20,246 nucleotides of DNA from Betaproteobacteria bacterium (GCA_009693435.1 SHXF01000075.1:1-20246), one strand, 5' to 3'; numbered from the stretch's first letter, positions 7,240 to 15,169 are shown. A program made the numbers and translations. The notes: generated from the sequence alone by a model not told the origin.

Positions 7240-8139
7240 TCATCCTCTCGCGCCCGAGAACAGGCCTTGCGGGCGGAACACCAGCACCACTGCCATCAGC
7301 AGATAGATCGCCATGGAGGCCAGCGCAGGGCCGAACTGAAAGCCGAACAGGGCGGGCAACAGGAAACGCCCCATGGTGTCCACCAGCCCGACCAGCAGCG
7401 CCGCAATGAAAGCGCCGCGGATCGATCCGATGCCGCCTATCACCACCACGACAAAGGCGATGATGAGCATCGGCTCACCCACGCCGACCTGCACCGCCAG
7501 GAGAGGCGCGGTGATCATGCCGGCGAAGCCGGCCAGCGCCGCCCCGAGGCCGAAGGTGAACGAAAACAGCAGCCCGATGTTGACCCCCAGCCCCTGCACC
7601 ATCTGCCGGTTGCTCGCGCCCGCGCGTATCAGCATGCCGATGCGCGTGTGCGTGACGAGCAGGTACAGGAGCGCCCCGACCAGCAGGCCAAAACCGGTCA
7701 CCGCCAGCCGCAGCACGGGGTACTTGACGCCGTTGAACAACTCCACCGATCCGGACAGCAGCGCAGGGGTCATGATGTACTGCGGCTCGGTGCCCCAGAC
7801 GATGGTGGTCATTTCATTGAAGAACAGGATCAGGCTGAAGGTCGCCAGCACCTGGTCCAGATGCTCGCGCTCATACAGGGGACGCAGCACCGCCATCTCC
7901 AGCACCACCCCGAGGAGGACGCAGGCCGCCACCGCCAGCACGAGTCCCAGGAGGAATGACCCCGTCAATTTCGTCAGCGACGCGGCAAAGAACGCGCCCA
8001 GCATGTAGAAGGAACCATGCGCGAGGTTGATGAAATTCATGATCCCGAAAATCAGCGTGAGACCGGCCGCCATCAGGAACAGCATCACCCCCAGCTGCAG
8101 GCCGTTCAACAACTGCTCGATGAAGAGAACCGCGTTCAT
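7240..8139 (-). CDS. livH: branched-chain-type ABC transporter permease LivH
   Basis: This 299-residue integral membrane permease belongs to the LivH family. The N-terminus LLNGLQLGVMLFLMAAGLTLIFGIMNFINLAHG is the classic LivH start. Later family marks are THTRIGMLIRAGASNRQMVQGLGVN (the ATPase-coupling loop) and VIGGIGSIRGAFIAALLVGLVDT. Eight or so hydrophobic helices are visible. It begins 43 nt after the GMC oxidoreductase stop and is followed 7 nt later by livM, so GMC-livH-livM-livG-livF probably form one transcript. The shared strand and tight spacing suggest the GMC enzyme acts on what is imported, which is inference. The region before ATG 8139 has no strong Shine-Dalgarno. Confidence 0.93.
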   Translation of the reverse strand: MNAVLFIEQLLNGLQLGVMLFLMAAGLTLIFGIMNFINLAHGSFYMLGAFFAASLTKLTGSFLLGLVLAVAACVLLGVVLEMAVLRPLYEREHLDQVLATFSLILFFNEMTTIVWGTEPQYIMTPALLSGSVELFNGVKYPVLRLAVTGFGLLVGALLYLLVTHTRIGMLIRAGASNRQMVQGLGVNIGLLFSFTFGLGAALAGFAGMITAPLLAVQVGVGEPMLIIAFVVVVIGGIGSIRGAFIAALLVGLVDTMGRFLLPALFGFQFGPALASMAIYLLMAVVLVFRPQGLFSGARG

Positions 8140-8182
8140 GCGCGGCCTGCCTGCAACAGGATCGCGATTTCAGGCAGCGGAT

Positions 8183-9883
8183 TCATCGCTCGCCGGCGAT
8201 CATGTCCGCCATGCGCTCGCCTATCATGATGGTGGTGAGATTGGTGTTGGCGCGCGGGATGGTCGGCATCACCGACGCATCGACCACCCGTAGGCCCTGC
8301 ACTTTGTGCACCCTGCATTGGGCATCGACCACGGCCCCGGCATCCGATGCGTCACCCATGCGGCACGTCCCCACGGGATGGTAGAAGCCGGTCGCGCGCT
8401 CGCGCAGCCAGCCGTGCAGTGTCTCTTCGTCTGCCAGCAGCGCCTCCATGCTCAAGCCCTGGTGAATGACGTTGTCGATCAGCCAGCGGCGCAGGCCGGC
8501 TGGGCCGTCCATCAGGAGTGCGCCGCACGCGGCCCGCAGCCGGTTGCCCGCGGAAAGCCGGTTGAGATTGCGGATGCGCTCGGAAAAGCTCGACGGAAAC
8601 ACTTCGTTGGCAACCTCGCGCATACCGGGCGATGCGTATATTTCCGCGGCGAAGCGCACCGCGGCCGCGAGCCGGAGCAGGTCGCGGCGATCGGCGAGCA
8701 TGTTGAAGGCCACATCGGGCTCGACGGCGGGGTCGGCGGAAACAAGCGAGACGCGGCCCCTGGAGTACGGCTTGTACAGGCACAGCACCAGCGCGCCGAT
8801 CTGCGCGCCCAGCGCGTGCCACGAGGCTTTGTTGGTCACCGACACGTACATGTCCGAAGGGGCGCAGTCCGCCACGCCGGAGTCATAGCGCAGGGCGAGA
8901 TTCGATGCCGGGCGCAGATCGGCCGGCTGCCGTCCGCGCGACTTGAGGTGGCAGGCGACGGACACTGCCGGATGGTCCTGCAGATTCGATCCCACGCCGG
9001 CCAAATCGGCCGTCACTTCGATCCCGAGCGCTTCAAGCGCGGCGGCAGGCCCGACGCCGCTTCGCATCAGAATGGCGGGCGAGTGCAGGGCGCCTGCACT
9101 GATGATGACTTCGCGGCCCAGGAAAGTGCGCGCTTCTTCTCCGACGCGCGCACCAAGACGAACCGCCACACCGGTCGCCCGCGACCCGTCGAAGACGATG
9201 CGCTCGACGTAGGCATCGCCCACGATCTGCAGGTTGTCGCGGCGCCTGGCCTCGGCGCCGAGATAGCCCATGGCCGTGGAGACGCGCTGCGCGAGTGTGC
9301 TCGTCATGGGAACCGCGCAGTAGCCGTTTGCGACAGCGCCGTTCATGTCCGGCACGAAGTCCCAGCCACGCGCCTGCAGGCCGGCAGCAACGGCCTTGCA
9401 GAATCCCGGCCACTGCTCTCTCGCATGCCGGCGCACCGGGATCGGTCCATCCGCGCCATGCCATTCGTTCTGAAAATCGAGATCGCGTTCCAGTTTGCGG
9501 AAGTAGGGCAGCACCTCGTTCCAGCCCCAGCCGCGGGCGCCCGCGGCCAGCCACTCGTCGAAGTCGCCGGGCAAGCCGCGCAGCGCGATCATGGCATTGA
9601 CCGACGACCCGCCGCCCATGATGCGCGCCTGCTCGTAGCGGCGAGCGGGTGCGTCTGTCGCGCCGCTACCGAAGCGCACCCGCAATTCGGGCCAGAATAA
9701 ATCGGGGCGGAAGAACGCCGTGTAATAGGTGTCGCGCACTTCCGCCGGCTCCTCGCCCGGCAGGGCATCGGGTCCCGCTTCGAGCAGCAGGACGCGCCTC
9801 GCAGACGATGCCGACAGGCGGCCGGCCAGGACGGCGCCGGCCGCGCCTCCGCCCACAATGATGCAATCGTAATCGACCGCCAA
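8183..9883 (-). CDS. GMC-family FAD-dependent oxidoreductase (choline dehydrogenase-like)
   Basis: This 566-residue flavoenzyme would oxidise an alcohol to an aldehyde. The N-terminal dinucleotide-binding motif is DCIIVGGGAAGAVLAGRLS (about 6-24), followed by VLLLEAG. GMC signature 1 lies around RRYEQARIMGGGSSVNAMIALRG. Signature 2 is near AGALHSPAILMRSGVG. The C-terminal catalytic block has H502 in FYHPVGTCRMG and the Asn pair N546/N548 in PRANTNLTTIMIGE. The start is TTG at 9883, supported by GGGAGG (plus positions 9888-9893) 4 nt away and by the family N-terminus; no ATG is available nearby. It has no signal peptide, so it is cytoplasmic or peripheral. The substrate is unknown. It is upstream of livH by 43 nt and downstream of the M24 gene by 65 nt. 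Confidence 0.9.
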   Translation of the reverse strand: MAVDYDCIIVGGGAAGAVLAGRLSASSARRVLLLEAGPDALPGEEPAEVRDTYYTAFFRPDLFWPELRVRFGSGATDAPARRYEQARIMGGGSSVNAMIALRGLPGDFDEWLAAGARGWGWNEVLPYFRKLERDLDFQNEWHGADGPIPVRRHAREQWPGFCKAVAAGLQARGWDFVPDMNGAVANGYCAVPMTSTLAQRVSTAMGYLGAEARRRDNLQIVGDAYVERIVFDGSRATGVAVRLGARVGEEARTFLGREVIISAGALHSPAILMRSGVGPAAALEALGIEVTADLAGVGSNLQDHPAVSVACHLKSRGRQPADLRPASNLALRYDSGVADCAPSDMYVSVTNKASWHALGAQIGALVLCLYKPYSRGRVSLVSADPAVEPDVAFNMLADRRDLLRLAAAVRFAAEIYASPGMREVANEVFPSSFSERIRNLNRLSAGNRLRAACGALLMDGPAGLRRWLIDNVIHQGLSMEALLADEETLHGWLRERATGFYHPVGTCRMGDASDAGAVVDAQCRVHKVQGLRVVDASVMPTIPRANTNLTTIMIGERMADMIAGER

Positions 9884-9948
9884 ATAACCTCCCAGCTACA
9901 ACAGACTTTTCCGACGTGCCCCGCAGGGCGTTGAGACTGCCCGCCCAG

Positions 9949-11097
9949 TCAGTTTATGACCAGCAGTTCGTGCCCGGGGTCGGTCGAGATGATCTCGACC
10001 CCGCCCTCGCGCATGATGATGTGCTCCTCCGGATTCAGCAGACCCTCGTGCACTTCAGCCTTCGGCTCGGGCGTGATGCTCATCCCGGGTTGCAGGATGT
10101 GCTGGTCGAACGCATTCAGGTACGGCGGCTCGACGCCCAGGCCGATGCCGTGGCCGATGCGCAGCGACGGGTGGCTGGAGTAGTTGACCCATTTCGTTTT
10201 GGCCATCAAGCCCTGCGAATACTCGAACACCTCGCGAGTTGCCACCCCGGGCTTCATGAAGTCCATGACCTTTTCGAGAATGTCCCACATGCCGTTGTGC
10301 TCGCTCAGCTGCCGCTCCGACGGCGGTCCGAACACGACGCGGCGTGTGAAATCGGCTCGATAGCCCTGAACGCTGCAAGCGCCGTCGAGGTACAGGATGT
10401 CACCCTTCTGGAACGCACCCTTGGGCCCGGTGCCGCCCAGCGCAGTGGGCGCACCCGAATCCATATCCGCGCCCAATTCACTGTAGTAGGAAAGCGCGCG
10501 CCTCTGGATGTCGGCCGTCGTCATGCCCGGCCGCAGTTCGGTGAACAGTTTTTTCCATGCCTTGCCGCCTATCTGGCAGGCCGATTTGAGTTGCTCGATT
10601 TCCCACTCGGACTTGATCATTCTGCAGGCCCAGGTGATGGGACCGGAATCGACCCAGCGAACCTTGGGTGCCTGGCGCTTGACCAGTTCCCAGTCTTCGA
10701 TCGAAAGGTTCAGGCGCGTTTCGTAGCCCAGTTCGATGGCGACGGTTCCCGCCAATGCGCCCTTCTCTTCGAGGAGGCCTGCGATGCCCCAATCGACGGG
10801 TGTCTCTTTCCGGATCGGGATCTCGGGATAAATGCGCGCGTCCTCCACGTGATTGGGTTTGGGCTTGTGGTAAAGCCGCGCAAACATGGAGGGGCCGCTC
10901 CAGTCGATCACAGTCGGCGCGCCGCTCTGTGGTAACACAAGGACTGCCGGCCGGCTGGCCATCCACAGCGGAATGCGCTGGCCGGTGAAGTACCAGAAAT
11001 TCAGCGCATCGGTGACGATCAGGCAATCGACACCCTGCGCGCGCATCAATGCGCGCGCCTTCTCCAGCCTGGATGCGCTTTCAGTTTTCGTCGACAT
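9949..11097 (-). CDS. M24-family metallohydrolase (Xaa-Pro peptidase/creatinase-like)
   Basis: This 382-residue protein has a creatinase N-terminal domain (about 10-150, with DCLIVTDALNFWYFTGQR) followed by the pita-bread M24 catalytic domain. The five expected metal ligands are visible: D238 in LYLDGA, D249 in RADFTR, H316 in GHGIGLGVEPP, E344 in TPEPKAEV, and E357/E358 in NPEEHIIMREGG. Members hydrolyse Xaa-Pro bonds or small amides; many in catabolic operons act on non-peptide substrates (ectoine hydrolase and creatinase are examples). The ATG at 11097 has AAAGG just upstream on the minus strand. It heads the minus-strand run that continues to the GMC and liv genes, and is divergent from the aminotransferase 212 bp away. 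Confidence 0.9.
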   Translation of the reverse strand: MSTKTESASRLEKARALMRAQGVDCLIVTDALNFWYFTGQRIPLWMASRPAVLVLPQSGAPTVIDWSGPSMFARLYHKPKPNHVEDARIYPEIPIRKETPVDWGIAGLLEEKGALAGTVAIELGYETRLNLSIEDWELVKRQAPKVRWVDSGPITWACRMIKSEWEIEQLKSACQIGGKAWKKLFTELRPGMTTADIQRRALSYYSELGADMDSGAPTALGGTGPKGAFQKGDILYLDGACSVQGYRADFTRRVVFGPPSERQLSEHNGMWDILEKVMDFMKPGVATREVFEYSQGLMAKTKWVNYSSHPSLRIGHGIGLGVEPPYLNAFDQHILQPGMSITPEPKAEVHEGLLNPEEHIIMREGGVEIISTDPGHELLVIN

Positions 11098-11309
11098 GGG
11101 GCACCTTTTTCATGGACACTACCGCTCGGCATGAGTCCAAGCGCGACGGAGCATTGCGATTGCTATTTTCCATTCGGGCGGATTCGCACGGCTTCAATTC
11201 ACGGGATGATATATGCACTTGCCCAAGGCCACGTTGCGACGGGCCAATCTATGAAAATACGGCGATGAAAACACGATTCAGCGACAGCAAGGACGAGGCA
11301 TAGGAAAAC

Positions 11310-12224
11310 ATGGAACAGGCACAAAAAATCTGGATGGACGGCGCGCTGGTCGACTGGGCCGATGCCAAGGTGCATTTTGTCGGCAACAGCCTGCACTACG
11401 GCTTCAGCGTGTTCGAGGGCATCCGCTGCTACAAGACCGATGCCGGGCCGGCGGTATTCAGGCTGGACACGCACATCGACCGGCTGTTCAGGTCGGCCAA
11501 GATCATCGGGCTTGACATGCCCTACGGCCGCGATGCCGTGATCCGGGCCTGTTGCGAGACGATACGCGCCAACGCATTCGAGCAGTGCTACATTCGGCCG
11601 GTGGCCTACATAGGCGAGGGCGGCATGGATCTGGACCCGCGCGGCTGCAAAACCAACCTGGGTATCGCTGTCTGGTTCTGGGGGGAATATCTCGGCGAAG
11701 GAAAGCTGGAGAAGGGCATCCGGGTCAAGACCTCGTCCTTCACCCGGCATCACATCAACGCCAACATGACCAAAGCGAAGGCCGGCGGCAACTACATACT
11801 GTTCCAGATGACACGCACCGACGCACTCAGGCAGGGATACGACGAGGCGCTGTTGCTCGACTCTGCCGGGCATGTGGCCGAAGGCTCGGTGGAGAACATA
11901 TTCATTGCGCGGGACGGCGCGCTGATCACCCCGCCGCTCACCTACATACTGGAGGGCATCACCCGCGATTCCATCATCAAACTGGCCCGGCGCGCGGGCC
12001 TGGAAGTGCGCGAAGAATTCTTTTCGCGCGACTCGGTCTACATCGCCGACGAGGCTTTCTTCTGCGGCACCGGCGCGGAGGTCACCCCGGTGGTGGAAGT
12101 CGACGACCGTGCCATCGGCGAAGGGCGGCCGGGTCCCATCACCCAGCGCTTGCAGAAAATTTTCTTCGACACGGTGTATGGACGCAATCCGGATTTCGCG
12201 CACTGGCTCACGCCGGTGTCGTGA
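11310..12224 (+). CDS. ilvE: branched-chain amino acid aminotransferase (class IV, PLP)
   Basis: This 304-residue PLP enzyme would interconvert branched-chain amino acids and 2-oxo acids using glutamate/2-oxoglutarate. It begins with the family start KIWMDGALVDWADAKVHFV and the motif HYGFSVFEGIRCY. The Schiff-base lysine is K157 in TKAKAGGNYILFQM. The phosphate/cofactor-binding block is HVAEGSVENIFIARDG, followed by TYILEGITRDSII and CGTGAEVTPVVEVD. The arrangement YIRPVAYIGEGGMDLDP fits a BCAT rather than an (R)-selective amine transaminase or D-amino acid transaminase. The ATG at 11310 has AGGA 5 nt before it. The following gene starts 37 nt after its stop, so they probably share a transcript. 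Housekeeping or pathway-specific use cannot be separated from sequence alone. Confidence 0.9.
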   Translation: MEQAQKIWMDGALVDWADAKVHFVGNSLHYGFSVFEGIRCYKTDAGPAVFRLDTHIDRLFRSAKIIGLDMPYGRDAVIRACCETIRANAFEQCYIRPVAYIGEGGMDLDPRGCKTNLGIAVWFWGEYLGEGKLEKGIRVKTSSFTRHHINANMTKAKAGGNYILFQMTRTDALRQGYDEALLLDSAGHVAEGSVENIFIARDGALITPPLTYILEGITRDSIIKLARRAGLEVREEFFSRDSVYIADEAFFCGTGAEVTPVVEVDDRAIGEGRPGPITQRLQKIFFDTVYGRNPDFAHWLTPVS

Positions 12225-12261
12225 CGATCCTTCGCGCCCTTGATGACGAACTGACCCTTCG

Positions 12262-13242
12262 ATGCCGGCAAAGATAGAGATACGCGTCCTGTCCGAGCAG
12301 CAACTGAGCTCGGTGGCGCCCGCCATGCCAGAGATGATCGCGATCGTCGAGGATACCTACCGCATAGCGGGCCGCGGTGAAGCCGAAGTGCCGACGAAAT
12401 TCGGCGTCCATCCCGAGCGGCCGGGGAGCTTCTGCCACGCGATGCCTGCCTGGATTCCGCCGGCGCACGCACTGGGAATGAAATGGATCTCCTACTACCC
12501 GGGCAACCTTGAGCGCGACCTGCCGGACTCGAGCGGCATCATCATCCTCAATGATCCGGAGACCGGGCTTCCGGTCGCGGTCATGGAAGGCATGTGGATC
12601 ACCTACGCGCGCACCGCGGCCTGCGCTGCGATCGCGGCGAAGTATCTCGCGAATCCGAAGCCCGAGCGGCTCGGGCTGATAGGCTGCGGCGGACTTGGCC
12701 GCTGGTCGCTGCGGACGCTGGCTGAATTATTCCCCAGCATCCGCGAAGTGCGGGTCAATTCCCGAACCGCGGCATCGCGCGAGGCGTTCTGCGTGGAAAT
12801 GCGCAGCAACCCACGCCTGACCCTGATTCCCGTTGTCCAAGCCGAGGACGCCATACGCGGCATGGACATCGTGGTGACCTCGATTCCCAAATCGGGCGAA
12901 CACCCGGCGCAGGAAGCATTCTGGACCGCCGGCACCCTGGCCATTCCGCTGGATGTCACCGGCGCCTGGGACGACGACGCCTTCGCCCGTGCGGACGTGC
13001 TGGTCACCGACGGCTGGGATGCGTTCGCCCGCGCCGCCGCGCGACGCCCGGACATCAAACTGCCCGCGCATCCCGTCGATCTTGCAGAGGTGCTGCTGGG
13101 ACGAGTCGCGGGGAGAACCTCGGACAGCCAGCGCATCATGGCGATTCCCACCGGCGTGGCGAGTGTCGACATGACCCTCGCCTGGGAGATCTTCCGTCGC
13201 GCCTGCGCGGCGGGACTGGGGACGGTGCTGGCACTGACTTGA
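12262..13242 (+). CDS. ornithine cyclodeaminase / mu-crystallin family protein
   Basis: This 326-residue NAD(P)-binding protein has the OCD/mu-crystallin fold. K74 in GMKWISYYPGN and R117 in TYARTAACAAIAAKYLA match the conserved Lys and Arg of the substrate pocket. The Rossmann glycine motif GLIGCGGLGRWSL is at 138-150, then VRVNSRT, and a later DIVVTSIPKSGEHP. Family members include ornithine cyclodeaminase, alanine and other amino/imino acid dehydrogenases or ketimine reductases, so the exact reaction is open. It lies 37 nt after the aminotransferase, and pairing a transaminase with an OCD-like reductase suggests amino or imino acid metabolism. The ATG at 12262 has no clear Shine-Dalgarno, so it may be translated by coupling. 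Confidence 0.87.
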   Translation: MPAKIEIRVLSEQQLSSVAPAMPEMIAIVEDTYRIAGRGEAEVPTKFGVHPERPGSFCHAMPAWIPPAHALGMKWISYYPGNLERDLPDSSGIIILNDPETGLPVAVMEGMWITYARTAACAAIAAKYLANPKPERLGLIGCGGLGRWSLRTLAELFPSIREVRVNSRTAASREAFCVEMRSNPRLTLIPVVQAEDAIRGMDIVVTSIPKSGEHPAQEAFWTAGTLAIPLDVTGAWDDDAFARADVLVTDGWDAFARAAARRPDIKLPAHPVDLAEVLLGRVAGRTSDSQRIMAIPTGVASVDMTLAWEIFRRACAAGLGTVLALT

Positions 13243-13271
13243 AGTGCGAACGGGTCACTGGTCCCGCGAGA

Positions 13272-13282
13272 AAGACCTAACC
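13272..13282 (+). repeat. left copy of an 11-bp direct repeat bracketing the fic unit
   Basis: AAGACCTAACC at 13272-13282 is repeated exactly at 14473-14483. With mismatches the likeness extends to GRAAGACCTAACCNNCG and, allowing a small gap, to the preceding CCGCG. The left copy lies just before the fic operator. The right copy contains the fic stop codon. Confidence 0.8.
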
Positions 13283-13287
13283 CTCGC

Positions 13288-13342
13288 AATACGGCTCAAC
13301 AATATCTAATATTTGAGCCGTAAATGCCTAAAATACGGCTCA
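13288..13342 (+). promoter_or_regulatory. palindromic operator with a third half-site before fic
   Basis: A perfect 10-bp inverted repeat TACGGCTCAA (13290-13299) / TTGAGCCGTA (13313-13322) has 13 A+T-rich bases between its arms. A third copy of the left arm, TACGGCTCA (13334-13342), runs into the ATG at 13342. The A+T core holds TAATAT (13307-13312), a possible -10; transcription would then begin near 13319, inside the right arm, giving a short leader. The layout suits a repressor that covers promoter and start codon. The Fic protein's own C-terminal winged helix is the natural candidate; this is inference. Confidence 0.65.
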
Positions 13343-14481
13343 TGGATCCTTCTACCGTCTACATCTGGCGCAAGCCCGGCTGGCCGGCGTTCACGCTGCA
13401 CCAGGAAGCGCTGATCGAGCCGCTTGGCCGCGCACGTCTGGCGCAAGGCACCGCCCTGGGCCTGGCGCATGCACTTGGCCTGGAACGGCACCCCGAGGTG
13501 ATCCAGAACATCTGGATCGCCGATGCGATGGCAACCGCGGGAATCGAAGGAGAAAAATTGGATGTCGAGGCGGTTCGATCATCCGTGCTTCGCAAGATGG
13601 GTCTCGCTGCGACGCGCAAATCGCCGCGCCACGTGGACGGCCTCATCGAAGTAATGGACGACGCAACCCGCAACTTCGCAGGTCCATTGACCCACGCGCG
13701 CTTGTGCAACTGGCAGGCGGCCCTGTTTCCCGGCGGGCGTTCAGGCCTTGCACGCATAGAAGTGGGCAAGTACCGCACGTACCTTGAACCCATGCAGATT
13801 GTCAGCGGACGAATTGGCAAGGAAAAAATTCATTACGTAGCGCCACCTTCCGCGCAAGTGCATTCGGAGATGACCCACCTGTTGGCGTGGTTTCGCGATA
13901 GCGCACCGGGCGGAAAGACTCGGATGGACGGCCTGGTACGAATGGCCATTGCGCATCTTTGGTTTGAAGCCATCCACCCGTTTAAAGACGGCAATGGCCG
14001 AATCGGCCGTGCGCTATGCGACATGGCGCTCGCGCAGGACGCCAATGCCGCGTCGCGCATCGCCAGCCTGTCGCGCCAATTGCATGAAAACCGTTCCCAG
14101 TACTACGACCAACTCATCACGGCCCAGCGTGGCGGGTTGGACGTGACCGATTGGGTGGTTTGGTTTGTCGCGCAATTCGAAGAAGCCTGTAAAAAATCCG
14201 CCGCCATCATCCGCGCGGCGGTGGACAGGGCGCATTTCTGGGAAGCCGCGCCGAAGATGAACGGACGTCAGAAGAAAGTCGTGCAGAAATTGATCGATGC
14301 AGGAAGAGGTGGATTCGAGGGTGGCATGAGCGCCGGGAAATACGTCAACATGACCGGCGCCTCGAAGGCAACCGCGACGCGGGATCTTGCCGACCTGAGC
14401 GAAAAAGGCGTCCTGGAAATTGCCGGGCAGGGACGAGGAACACGCTATTGGATAGCTGGAAATGGACCGCGGAAGACCTAA
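13342..14481 (+). CDS. Fic-domain protein with N-terminal DUF4172-like region and C-terminal winged helix
   Basis: This is a 379-residue Fic protein, predicted to transfer AMP (or another nucleotide moiety) onto a target side chain. The N-terminus has YIWRKPGWPAF, typical of the DUF4172-Fic class. An inhibitory helix motif is visible at 65-70 (TAGIEG, matching S/T-x-x-x-E-G/N), whose E69 should block ATP binding as in class II Fic proteins. The flap region GKYRTYLEPMQIVSG (about 142-156) precedes the active site H212-P-F-K-D-G-N-G-R-I-G-R223, which has every canonical residue. The last 80 residues form a winged helix (MTGASKATATRDLADLSEKGVLEIAGQGRGTRYWI). ATG 13342 is preferred because the upstream ATG at 13324 lies inside the operator and adds only six residues; neither has a clear ribosome site. 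Composition is less GC-biased than its left neighbours, and direct repeats flank it. Confidence 0.9.
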   Translation: MDPSTVYIWRKPGWPAFTLHQEALIEPLGRARLAQGTALGLAHALGLERHPEVIQNIWIADAMATAGIEGEKLDVEAVRSSVLRKMGLAATRKSPRHVDGLIEVMDDATRNFAGPLTHARLCNWQAALFPGGRSGLARIEVGKYRTYLEPMQIVSGRIGKEKIHYVAPPSAQVHSEMTHLLAWFRDSAPGGKTRMDGLVRMAIAHLWFEAIHPFKDGNGRIGRALCDMALAQDANAASRIASLSRQLHENRSQYYDQLITAQRGGLDVTDWVVWFVAQFEEACKKSAAIIRAAVDRAHFWEAAPKMNGRQKKVVQKLIDAGRGGFEGGMSAGKYVNMTGASKATATRDLADLSEKGVLEIAGQGRGTRYWIAGNGPRKT

Positions 14482-14483
14482 CC
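14473..14483 (+). repeat. right copy of the 11-bp direct repeat bracketing the fic unit
   Basis: This exact copy of AAGACCTAACC overlaps the last codons and stop (TAA 14479-14481) of fic. See the left copy at 13272-13282. The pair could be recombination or insertion footprints, or a short duplicated fic 3' end. Confidence 0.8.
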
Positions 14484-14612
14484 AACGCCATCGGTAGTTG
14501 CAAATTGATCAATCGTTGTTAACCAAGGCAACCAGACTGCCGGGGAAGCCAGATTGGCGTCGAGGACACAATGCCGGTACCACTTGCAACGTCTCCAGGG
14601 GGTCCAGTAAAC

Positions 14613-14827
14613 CGCAACATCGTGGCAGACGACATCGGGAGCAGGAAGCTGCGCGCCATCCGGATCGAGATGCCGCGTAACACGAACCTGATCATGCCGA
14701 TGCAGGCGGTGTATCCCAAAGAGGCCCCGCCCGGGCCCGCGCGGGTCGCTGGCTGATCCAGAATCTCAAACAGCGGGCAGGAGCGGGGAGTTCAAGGAAG
14801 AGAGCAGGCGGGAAGAACACGCCTTGA
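14613..14827 (+). pseudogene. frameshifted 3' remnant of a LysR-type transcriptional regulator
   Basis: The translation reads NIVADDIGSRKLRAIRIEMP, then MQAVYPKEAPPGPA. After an extra GC in the run CCCGCGCGGG (about 14737-14745) it continues in another frame as GRWLIQNLKQ and ends at TGA 14825-14827. Joined, the piece ...PPGPA/GRWLIQNLKQ is the characteristic end of LysR effector-binding domains. The helix-turn-helix and most of the effector domain are missing, and the sequence before about 14613 is no longer recognisable. It lies directly downstream of fic, so the fic unit may have arrived at or near this gene. The family call rests on motif memory, not a search. Confidence 0.6.
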
Positions 14828-15152
14828 TGCAGCAACATGTAAGGCTGATTTTATATCTTTTTTGTTTGACAACTATCTGCAGATAGCCGTGTCCATGGCA
14901 TGTCTTCGTCACAATCTTATAAATATATTTTCCAGGCCGGACTGGTTTAAGAAACACGCGACCCATTTCGAGGCGATCACAAACTGCCGCTACCTCACCT
15001 GGCGATAAGCTTCACGACGATGGCGGATTGGCCTGGTAGAACGTGATGCCCGCGGGAGGCTGAGACTTTGTCGAAATGCCGCGCCGGGGCGGCAAGCGCG
15101 GTTCTTCCGGCGGGATCAACATGGGGTATATCACCATGTCATATAGGATGGG
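14828..15152. other. intergenic stretch with a perfect 14-bp palindrome
   Basis: No recognisable gene is found in this interval. It includes an A+T-rich section (about 14850-14935) with a perfect palindrome CTATCTGCAGATAG at 14873-14886 directly after TTGACA (14866-14871). No matching -10 lies at the right distance. A TTATAAATATA stretch lies near 14918-14930. The GC-rich part after about 14960 shows no motif I can name. Confidence 0.5.
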
Positions 15153-15169
15153 ATATCATGTAATGATAT
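15153..15169 (+). promoter_or_regulatory. palindrome overlapping the tumE-like start
   Basis: ATATCAT-GTA-ATGATAT is a perfect inverted repeat whose right end overlaps the proposed ATG at 15168. A weaker pair, TATAT-N9-ATATA, lies just upstream (about 15127-15145), and TATAGG at 15142-15147 could act as a -10. Autoregulation by the downstream helix-turn-helix partner through such a site would be normal for a toxin-antitoxin operon; no footprint is available. Confidence 0.5.

Noticed and set aside
5502..7409. Long plus-strand open frame opposite livG and livM
   Set aside because: It is the antisense shadow of two clear ABC genes; its translation is low-complexity Gln/His/Arg-rich with no family pattern.
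8306..9700. Long plus-strand open frame opposite the GMC oxidoreductase
   Set aside because: It arises from high GC on the strand opposite a well-supported enzyme; no recognisable domain.
11199..12326. Minus-strand open frame opposite the aminotransferase
   Set aside because: The plus strand encodes a full aminotransferase with its active-site lysine; the reverse translation shows no motifs.
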